A stretch of 39,291 bases of DNA from Helicobacteraceae bacterium (GTDB lineage: Bacteria; Campylobacterota; Campylobacteria; Campylobacterales; Sulfurimonadaceae), in assembly GCA_015484575.1 (NCBI GenBank), contig WFND01000173.1:1-39291 (forward strand), given 5' to 3'. A program made the position numbers and the translations under genes. Each line of letters begins with the position of its first letter. The stretch's first letter is position 1. The notes below the pieces were generated by a model. That model did no database searches. It worked only from the letters and a program-made list of their open reading frames with translations, and had not been told where the DNA came from. Shown piece by piece: positions 33,175 through 39,291 of the stretch.

Positions 33175-33800
33175 TTTTTATCTCCACAGCGATGAGTCAC
33201 CTCGCAGTCATCCGATTTAATCATCATGTTAAATGCCTCTTCCTCTTTTTTCTTTGCTGAACAGCTTAAGTCTTTACAGTGATCACTAAGAGCTAACTTA
33301 ACCGTCTCCTCGTCATCTATAAGAACATTTGATGAAACAACCAAGCGGTTATCTTTTGGATCTAAGATACGAACGTTCACAAGAAGTTGCTCATCATATA
33401 TACCATATGTTCCAACCACAACAAGATAGTTATCACCAAAATCTTTTAATTTTGAGCGATCAAGGTAAAATTCACCATTTCTAACTTCTGTAAGTACCTG
33501 TACCCCGCGATAATCAATAACAGTCCAGCCAAAACGTTCAAGGTTTGTCATAAGTGAATCTGAATAGAGACGACCAAAATTTGATGTCTGGCTGAAATCA
33601 TTAACATCAACTATTGAAGTTAAGATGATTTTCTGTCCGTTGACCTCTTTTTTATCTGTTGCACGTACTGTTAGCTCTTCGGTAAGTGCAGTAACAGAAC
33701 TTGGTAAATCTGGAGCACGCATAATACGATTTCTGCTACAACCGCCAAAAATAGTTGCAACTACTAAGAGTAAAAGTGTAAATTTGATAATAGATTTCAT
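33171..33800 (-). CDS. FlgO-like lipoprotein (first copy)
   Basis: The 209-residue protein has a lipobox (FGGC at about 20) and a FlgO-type domain: 'IILTSIVDVNDFSQTSNFGRLYSDSL', shortened here to TSIVDVNDF and NFGRLYSDSL, then 'VIDYRG', 'NGEFYLDRSKL' and 'LVVVGTYGIYDEQLLVNVRI'. A cysteine-rich C-terminus (four Cys in the last 40 residues) is unusual. It lies between an outer-membrane barrel gene (23-base gap) and the second FlgO-like gene. A link to flagella or to another outer-membrane assembly is inference. Confidence 0.78.
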   Translation of the reverse strand: MKSIIKFTLLLLVVATIFGGCSRNRIMRAPDLPSSVTALTEELTVRATDKKEVNGQKIILTSIVDVNDFSQTSNFGRLYSDSLMTNLERFGWTVIDYRGVQVLTEVRNGEFYLDRSKLKDFGDNYLVVVGTYGIYDEQLLVNVRILDPKDNRLVVSSNVLIDDEETVKLALSDHCKDLSCSAKKKEEEAFNMMIKSDDCEVTHRCGDKK

Positions 33801-33823
33801 AAATAGCCTTTTAATATTTTAAT

Positions 33824-34459
33824 TTAAAATCGTATCATGACGCCAAGTTGCACCATAACACCATCAAGTTCTAAATCTCCACTTGCACTGTATCCTGCAT
33901 CCGGAGTTACGTCTATTGTTCCACCCATTAGATAGTCAATAGAGCCTTTTATAACAAATTTGTCTCCAACGGTAAATGCAAGTCCCGGTGCTATAGCATT
34001 AGTTCCAGAAAGTGTTAAGCTTGTATTTCCACTCCATGTTGGGTTTATGATATTATAGTTAATAATATGTGGACCAATGGCAAATCCTGTCTGAAGACCT
34101 CCGGTGTAATACATGGCTATCTCATATTTAATCAAAGTAGCATCAAAAACATCATGTTTCATCATTCCAAGACCAGCTAAAAGGTGGTATCTCCAATAAT
34201 CAGTATCAATCTCAAAACCTGCACTAATTGTAGGCATATAAGAAGCACCATTTTTTATATTGTCATATTTGACAGGATCTGTTGCGGCAGCAGTCGGGCT
34301 TTTGCCTTGAGCTGAAAAGTCCTCCAGACCAGAACTTAATAATACACTTCCCGGCATAATCTCAACCAAACCACTATACTCTGCTGCAATAGCACTCGTA
34401 CTACCTAAAGCACCCATTAACGAAACAAGAGTTACCGCTTTTTTAAATACATTACCCAA
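33824..34459 (-). CDS. Small outer-membrane beta-barrel protein
   Basis: The 211-residue protein starts with TTG (34457-34459), preceded at a good distance by AAAGGAG (plus 34466-34472). A signal peptide (about 1-25, ending SAIAA) is followed by amphipathic strands with aromatic girdles ('YWRYHLLAGLGMM', 'YYTGGLQTGFAIG') and a final Phe typical of barrels assembled by BAM. No family name can be given. It heads the run with the two FlgO-like lipoproteins, so the three may form one outer-membrane unit. Confidence 0.75.
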   Translation of the reverse strand: MGNVFKKAVTLVSLMGALGSTSAIAAEYSGLVEIMPGSVLLSSGLEDFSAQGKSPTAAATDPVKYDNIKNGASYMPTISAGFEIDTDYWRYHLLAGLGMMKHDVFDATLIKYEIAMYYTGGLQTGFAIGPHIINYNIINPTWSGNTSLTLSGTNAIAPGLAFTVGDKFVIKGSIDYLMGGTIDVTPDAGYSASGDLELDGVMVQLGVMIRF

Positions 34460-34541
34460 AATGTACTCCTTTATAATAAGACTTTATATCAGTCGTTGTT
34501 ATTTACTATCGACAATTGTAGCGAAAAAAGTTAAAAAAATA

Positions 34542-35510
34542 TTATAAAATTGACTGAAAACGTAACAATGTGGATAGTAATAGACTCTTTTTATCATGAT
34601 TTGAGTCTGATTTCATCTGCAATTCGCATTTTAAAAGAAGTTTTAATCCTAATCTATATGCACGATTAGGAAGATGAATTGATATAGATGAACGCTCTTC
34701 TTCTATAAATTTTGGTAATTTATATCCTAATATTTTACTAGAATCCGTAAAGCCGTTGATTTTAATTTGGCAATTAAAGAGGTATAGTTGAGATAGATAA
34801 CTGCTTATGGAAGTTAGTACTCTAATCTCATCTTCACCACTCTCTAATATATGTTGTAGCGATGGCTTGAAATCTGATTTTTGTAGCAGCTCTTTTAATA
34901 ATTTATCTATTTTTACTTCTCCAAGACCATGTACAAGCTCATCAATATCTTTAATTGTGACAGCTTTATCTAGGAGTCTCAATTTTTGTAGTTCGTTACA
35001 TGTAAGAGATAAATCATAATTTTGAGTTTCATAAAGATAAGAGACACCGTAAAAGTCTATGGATATACCTAGAGCTTTTGCCTCTTGCATTATGATATTT
35101 TTAGCCTCTTTTTCATATGGATTAAAAAGTCGTATAGCCTGTGCACCTGATTTTTTATTAAAAGCTTTGTGTGACGTCTTAAAATCAGTTCCTAAATATG
35201 AGTATATAAAGTAGTTGTCAGGATTTTTTTTGCAAAGCTCTAACAGTACATCTAAATCTGCTTTTGGTATCTTCTTTTCACTCTTTATAAGTAGAACATT
35301 CTTGTCTGCAAAAAGTGAGCCTTGTGAGAGATGCTGTTTTGCCAAAGTGCTTTGATACTCATCATAATATAGTGACAAGATATTTGCATCATTAAAGTGC
35401 GTAAGCTTTTTTTGATAGTAATCAATTAAAAAATGACTCTCTCCATAAAGCATCACTGCATTTGATATGCTGTTGTTACGAATAGCCGTATCTAACTCAT
35501 GGCGTTTCAT
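34542..35510 (-). CDS. holA: DNA polymerase III subunit delta
   Basis: The 322-residue protein fits the divergent campylobacterotan HolA: 'AVMLYGESHFLIDYYQKKL' start (shortened: YGESHFLIDYY), a long middle region without a P-loop, and a C-terminal helical collar domain. It is the clamp-opening wrench of the clamp loader and works with DnaX, also in this window. It overlaps rnr by four bases (ATGA), so the two are coupled. A TTACATGTAA copy encodes Leu-Thr-Cys. Confidence 0.85.
   Translation of the reverse strand: MKRHELDTAIRNNSISNAVMLYGESHFLIDYYQKKLTHFNDANILSLYYDEYQSTLAKQHLSQGSLFADKNVLLIKSEKKIPKADLDVLLELCKKNPDNYFIYSYLGTDFKTSHKAFNKKSGAQAIRLFNPYEKEAKNIIMQEAKALGISIDFYGVSYLYETQNYDLSLTCNELQKLRLLDKAVTIKDIDELVHGLGEVKIDKLLKELLQKSDFKPSLQHILESGEDEIRVLTSISSYLSQLYLFNCQIKINGFTDSSKILGYKLPKFIEEERSSISIHLPNRAYRLGLKLLLKCELQMKSDSNHDKKSLLLSTLLRFQSIL
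34996..35005. repeat. TTACATGTAA palindrome, copy 15
   Basis: Exact copy inside holA, Leu-Thr-Cys frame. Confidence 0.9.
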
Positions 35511-37444
35511 ATATCTATCTTCTCTACGATAGTTGCGTAAATCTTAGCTCTAGCCAGATTTACACGCTCTATTTTTACTATAACATCATCAAAAAGTAGT
35601 ATAGGCATAGAGTTTGTTATCTCTACCTCGACACCTTTTATAACATCATCAATTTCTGCTTTTAAAATCTTCTCTGTGGCTGATATTTTGGCTTTGAATG
35701 TTTCGTTTACATGTAAAGATGCCCAACGTGCAAATTTCCTCTGCATATAACGTATCTCTATATCTGCTGATTCACGCTCTTTTTCACTTATGGAGATGCT
35801 TAAAGCTTCTATATTTCTAAGTACATAGGAACTCTCTTCGCTATCATCTGCTTTTATAGCTTTTATTAGGCGATGAACTATAAGGTCACTATATCTTCTA
35901 ATCGGTGAAGTAAAATGTGTATATCTCTCAAATCCCAAACCGAAATGTCCTGCGTTTTGCGGAGCATATTTGGCTCTCATCTGTGAGCGTATAATTAGTG
36001 TATCTACTTCGCTTTGTAAATCACGCTCTTTTGCCTGTTCTTGGATAGAGGTTATAGTCTCTTTCATAGACTCTTTCGGCTCTATCATTATGCCTATTCC
36101 TGCTAGTTCTTGATAGAGGTTTTGTAGTTTCATCTGTGAGGGCTGTTCATGGATACGAAATATTCCTATATCAAAGATTTTAGCTGCTGCTTTGTTTGCT
36201 AGTAGCATACAGTCTTCAATAAGTGCATGAGAAGGTGTCTCTTGTGCATAAGTTGTAGAGATTAATTCTTGATTTTCATCTACAGACATCTCTAGCTCTT
36301 TTGAGCGAAAATCATAACCGTATCTTAAACGTTCCTGTTTAAGTCTGTCTGTAACATCACGAAGAGGAAGAAGATAATCTATAATCACCTGCTCACTCTT
36401 TTGTATTTTAAAATTATTTTCAAATATAGCATCTACATCTTCATAGGTAAAACGACGTTGTGAATGGATAATAGCTTCATAAACTTCACTATAACTGTTT
36501 TCAAGAGTCTCTCTGTCTAAGTGCATCTCAAAAACATACGCCAATCTATCTGTATCAGGTTGCAATGAACAGAGTGTTTCACTAAGTTGTCGTGGTAACA
36601 TAGGTATAGAGCGATGTGGCAGATAGATAGAAAAACCCCTATACATAGCTTCTGCATCAATAGCACCAAAAGGTGTTACGTATTCGCTGACATCCGCAAT
36701 GGCCACATAAAGAATTGAATTTTCAACATCAAAATATATGGCATCATCATAATCTTTTGCTGTGCTTGGATCTATGGTACAAAATGGGAGGTGACGCAAA
36801 TCTTTACGTTTTGGGTAGTTGTCTGCATCAACCTCTGTGAATGATTTAGCCAGTTGGATAACCTCTTGTGTAAACTCATCATGCTTATTGTACTGTGCCA
36901 AAACTATCTTTTCATCAACTTTCGGATCATCAAGATTGCCTAGAAATTTTACTACGCTTCCGTCTTGATTATTTATCTGCAAGCAGTCTCCTTCATGATA
37001 CTTGGAGAGTTCATCTGAGGACAATGTTGCTCCTACGGGGTATTGTGTCTTAATATCAACAATAGAGAGTCTCCCATCACTGTTTTGTATATAAGCTACG
37101 CTGTAACTCTCCGCACGACCGGCAATAACTATAACTTTTGCCTGAGGAGTTCCACGTCTGCCCATAAGACGCATAGCGATAACCAAATCACCCTCTTTTG
37201 CACCATTTAAATTTTCAGATTCTACTAAGAGGTCTCGTGTATATAAGCCTATAGCTTGAAGGTATGCGGAATTGTCTTGTATGTTTGATACGGTTGCTGC
37301 TCTGTATTTGGAGTGAAATCGAAACTTGTTTCCCTCTTGTACAATTATCTTTTTTTGTAGCCACTCATTAACGAAGTTTTGCTCTTTTTTTAGTATATCT
37401 TGCTTGTGTAATCCTAGAGAAAGTCTTAATAAGAGTGATCTCAT
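35507..37444 (-). CDS. rnr: Ribonuclease R (RNase II/R family)
   Basis: The 645-residue 3'-5' exoribonuclease has N-terminal OB-type domains, then the RNB core with the metal-binding aspartates D225, D231, D233 and D234 (IDPSTAKDYDDAI), and later 'FGLGFERYTHFTSPIRRYSDL'-type motif (shortened: HFTSPIRRYSDL). It is shorter than E. coli RNase R (813 residues); only a short S1-like tail remains, as in other campylobacterotan copies. It overlaps both neighbours by four bases (HDOD upstream, holA downstream). A TTACATGTAA copy encodes Leu-His-Val. Confidence 0.94.
   Translation of the reverse strand: MRSLLLRLSLGLHKQDILKKEQNFVNEWLQKKIIVQEGNKFRFHSKYRAATVSNIQDNSAYLQAIGLYTRDLLVESENLNGAKEGDLVIAMRLMGRRGTPQAKVIVIAGRAESYSVAYIQNSDGRLSIVDIKTQYPVGATLSSDELSKYHEGDCLQINNQDGSVVKFLGNLDDPKVDEKIVLAQYNKHDEFTQEVIQLAKSFTEVDADNYPKRKDLRHLPFCTIDPSTAKDYDDAIYFDVENSILYVAIADVSEYVTPFGAIDAEAMYRGFSIYLPHRSIPMLPRQLSETLCSLQPDTDRLAYVFEMHLDRETLENSYSEVYEAIIHSQRRFTYEDVDAIFENNFKIQKSEQVIIDYLLPLRDVTDRLKQERLRYGYDFRSKELEMSVDENQELISTTYAQETPSHALIEDCMLLANKAAAKIFDIGIFRIHEQPSQMKLQNLYQELAGIGIMIEPKESMKETITSIQEQAKERDLQSEVDTLIIRSQMRAKYAPQNAGHFGLGFERYTHFTSPIRRYSDLIVHRLIKAIKADDSEESSYVLRNIEALSISISEKERESADIEIRYMQRKFARWASLHVNETFKAKISATEKILKAEIDDVIKGVEVEITNSMPILLFDDVIVKIERVNLARAKIYATIVEKIDI
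35707..35716. repeat. TTACATGTAA palindrome, copy 16
   Basis: Exact copy inside rnr, Leu-His-Val frame. Confidence 0.9.
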
Positions 37445-38256
37445 TGGCTAAGGTTGGCTAAGGAGTTCTCAAACGATTTTAAATCAAGCTCATATTTTGA
37501 GATAAGCTCTTTTGCACTCTCTATGCTCTCATCGCTAAGTGTTCCGTTTAAGGTTACTGCTGTTCGTATTACATGTAAACTTTTTGCTGCTAGTCTGTTT
37601 GGCTCTTCTGCTTTATCCGGATTGTTAGAGTGGCGTATGGTATCTATCATGGCTTCTTCAAAACGCCAATGATTAAAGATATGAGCACTTACAAAAGCAG
37701 TATCGACCTCTGTAAATTTCTGTTCAACTTCACTGGTGTTACTATTTGAAACAATGGCTTCTGAAAATTCTTCTGTTTTATTGTTCTCGATTATATTACG
37801 TGCTATAAGCACTTTTCCAATATCGACTAAAAATGCGGCAGCTGATAAAACGCCGAGTACTTTTGGGTTTGTACGAATATACCAACCTGTTACCAAAGCA
37901 TTTTGATTTTCAGAGCGTTTTGAATATTGTGCATTTGATATTTTGTAAGGTGATAGGTCTAATTTAAAACTTTTGCTGATAATAGAAGCCAGTGCAAAAC
38001 CACGAATAGTACCCATACCAAACAGACTTACAGCTTGAGAGATAGCCGTAATTTCACGACTAAAGCCGTATAGTGGAGAATTTGCTGATTTTAGTATATC
38101 TGCCGTTAATAGAGGATCTTTCTCCAATATCTTAACCATATCTTCAAAAGTTGAATTTGGGTCTTGATAAACAGCTTCTATCTTTATAGCTGTTTCCGGC
38201 AGAGGAGGAAGTTGTTTAATCTGTTTTAAAATAGCTTCATTCATGATTTTATCCAT
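37441..38256 (-). CDS. HDOD-domain signalling protein
   Basis: The 271-residue protein is almost entirely one HDOD domain: 'LPPLPETAIKI', 'ILEKDPLLTADILKSANSPLYG', shortened, 'AVSLFGMGTIRGFAL' and 'AAFLVDIGKVLIA'. HDOD proteins resemble HD phosphodiesterases but usually lack the metal-binding residues, and often act as regulatory adaptors. A minus-strand TATAAT at plus 38271-38276 is only about 15 bases from the ATG, so the true start may be the second Met (residue 5), or the leader is very short. It heads the unit HDOD-rnr-holA. A TTACATGTAA copy encodes Leu-His-Val. Confidence 0.88.
   Translation of the reverse strand: MDKIMNEAILKQIKQLPPLPETAIKIEAVYQDPNSTFEDMVKILEKDPLLTADILKSANSPLYGFSREITAISQAVSLFGMGTIRGFALASIISKSFKLDLSPYKISNAQYSKRSENQNALVTGWYIRTNPKVLGVLSAAAFLVDIGKVLIARNIIENNKTEEFSEAIVSNSNTSEVEQKFTEVDTAFVSAHIFNHWRFEEAMIDTIRHSNNPDKAEEPNRLAAKSLHVIRTAVTLNGTLSDESIESAKELISKYELDLKSFENSLANLSQ
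37569..37578. repeat. TTACATGTAA palindrome, copy 17
   Basis: Exact copy inside the HDOD gene, Leu-His-Val frame. Confidence 0.9.
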
Positions 38257-38270
38257 TGTTATTTTTCAGT

Positions 38271-38276
38271 ATTATA
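38271..38276 (-). promoter_or_regulatory. -10 box of the HDOD-rnr-holA unit
   Basis: Minus-strand TATAAT lies about 15 bases before the annotated HDOD start. The resulting leader would be under 10 bases, which hints at a start at the second Met. Confidence 0.4.
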
Positions 38277-38362
38277 ATTTAAAGAGTTTAAAGTACTACT
38301 GAAAGCTAAAGTTTTTATTTTTTTTGTTAAAATAGTCTTTTAAAATAAAAAGTAGGATTCTT

Positions 38363-38689
38363 ATGCAACGTGATGCAATGTTAAAACAGTTAGGTTATTC
38401 ACCAAATGAGGCACTCTTAAGTCAGATGGGGCGTATTATTGAAAATACGAAAGATTATTCAAAGATTGAGAAACATATTATAGATTTACATGATGTATTA
38501 AAAGTAGATAAGTCGTATGTTGCAATGTCAAATAGTGAAGATTATCTTAAAATCAAAATAGAGACAGACTCTAAAGAGATGATTGATGATGCTATAAAAA
38601 AAGTGGATCATTTCTCAGATAAGTTTAAGGTTGAGTTAAAAAAAATTGATGGTAAAAACACATACTATATTTTAGGATTTAACAAATAA
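38363..38689 (+). CDS. Conserved small protein, function unknown
   Basis: I do not recognise this 108-residue soluble protein. It starts with a helical region ('LKQLGYSPNEALLSQMGRII'-like, shortened: QLGYSPNEALL) and continues with strands and helices ('LKIKIETD', 'YYILGFNK'). The AGGA before the ATG and the TAAAAT box at 38328-38333 support expression. It precedes the Gre-factor gene by 14 bases and is divergent from HDOD. No domain can be assigned. Confidence 0.75.
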   Translation: MQRDAMLKQLGYSPNEALLSQMGRIIENTKDYSKIEKHIIDLHDVLKVDKSYVAMSNSEDYLKIKIETDSKEMIDDAIKKVDHFSDKFKVELKKIDGKNTYYILGFNK

Positions 38690-38703
38690 CTTCATTAGAA
38701 CCT

Positions 38704-39216
38704 ATGACTCAAGAGGGCTATGATTTGCTTATTAAGGAGTTTAAATTTTTAAAAGATATTCAAAAGCCTCAGGTTAATCGTGAAAAACAGGAGGCTGCCG
38801 CACAAGGCGACAGGTCGGAAAATGCAGAGTATCATGCAGCAAAAGAGAAGCTTCGTCATATAGATAAACGTCTATTTTATCTAAACTCCATGATAGAAAA
38901 GTCTATCATAATAGATCCTCAAGAACTAGATAACTCCCATGTGCATTTTGGCTCTACGGTTGAGCTGTATGATTTAGATAGCGATGAAGAGTCAAGATAT
39001 ACAATCTGCGGTGTTTTAGAGAGTGAACCTGAAAATGCACTTATCTCTGTTCATGCACCTCTTTCTCGTGCTGTGATGGGTAAAAGTGTTGGCGATGAAT
39101 TTAAGATCTCTCTACCTTCTGGAGTAAAAAATTATGAGGTAGTATCTATCTCATATCTACCTATTTTTTCTCTGAAAAAGAGAATAAAAACGGAAAAAGA
39201 GTTTGCTTTTAAGTAA
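38704..39216 (+). CDS. Transcript cleavage factor, GreA/GreB family
   Basis: The 170-residue protein has an N-terminal coiled-coil hairpin with the catalytic tip GDRSENAEY (35-43; acidic D36 and E39) and a C-terminal FKBP-like domain ('GSTVELYDL', 'LSRAVMGKSVGDEF'). It enters the RNA polymerase secondary channel and triggers cleavage of backtracked RNA. The tip mixes GreA (AEYHAA) and GreB (GDRSEN, LRHIDKRL) traits. The ATG at 38704 has no ribosome binding site, and codons before it (Ser-Leu-Glu-Pro) match the usual pre-Met sequence of Gre factors, but no upstream start codon exists before the stop at 38680-38682. Expression may depend on the preceding gene. Confidence 0.88.
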   Translation: MTQEGYDLLIKEFKFLKDIQKPQVNREKQEAAAQGDRSENAEYHAAKEKLRHIDKRLFYLNSMIEKSIIIDPQELDNSHVHFGSTVELYDLDSDEESRYTICGVLESEPENALISVHAPLSRAVMGKSVGDEFKISLPSGVKNYEVVSISYLPIFSLKKRIKTEKEFAFK

Positions 39217-39291
39217 AATACTGTAACAAATTTAGTTAATATTATGTTTTATTGAAATTTTATACACTTTCACTTTAATATCTGTCTCTTA

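Noticed and set aside
1-39291. CRISPR array, tRNA or rRNA genes, insertion sequences, prophage
   Set aside because: No direct-repeat array with spacers, no tRNA cloverleaf pattern, no transposase or integrase frame was seen.

Overview
The window looks like chromosomal DNA of a free-living campylobacterotan (epsilonproteobacterium), probably a Sulfurimonas- or Sulfuricurvum-like sulfur oxidiser. The evidence is AT-rich DNA, the gene order rpsF-ssb-rpsR and rnr-holA, a Csd4/Pgp1-type cell-shape carboxypeptidase whose first zinc ligand is glutamine, and generally compact gene packing. The genus assignment is inference. No rRNA, tRNA, insertion sequence, integrase or CRISPR array was seen.

Layout. 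Bases 2-9167 (+) are a tightly packed envelope gene run: the 3' part of a giant repeat-built surface protein, a SIMPL-domain protein, a Tat-exported M15-like peptidase, a Csd4-type M14 carboxypeptidase and an M50-like membrane protease. Bases 9157-14680 (-) hold dnaX, a lipoprotein, murI, rho and a divergent methylenetetrahydrofolate reductase. Bases 14769-16100 (+) hold serB, a small HTH-like protein and a monohaem cytochrome c. Bases 16125-19267 (-) hold an OmpA/propeller-like protein and an ankyrin-repeat protein. Bases 19360-30265 form a large two-strand locus of circularly permuted ATP-grasp, alpha-E, transglutaminase and DUF2126 (putative amidoligase) genes, with a PAS-PAS-GGDEF-EAL gene at its centre. 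A decayed AAA ATPase/DUF4143 gene follows (30352-30998). Then come rpsF-ssb-rpsR, a three-gene outer-membrane/FlgO-like cluster, and HDOD-rnr-holA, all on the minus strand. A small hypothetical gene and a Gre-factor gene on the plus strand close the window.

The strongest unexplained signal is a 10-bp perfect palindrome, TTACATGTAA, found 17 times. Base composition alone predicts about 0.15 copies. The copies are spread over the whole window, sit in two coding frames, once as a stop codon and twice between genes, so the signal is at DNA level. It resembles the highly iterated palindromes known from cyanobacteria (HIP1) and may be a genome-wide element of this lineage. The second item of interest is the duplicated ATP-grasp/alpha-E/transglutaminase/amidoligase locus, which probably makes or modifies an unknown peptide or amide product and carries its own cyclic-di-GMP enzyme. 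A third is an A9 run in dnaX where a slip in either direction meets a stop within a few codons, which could give a short gamma-like product.
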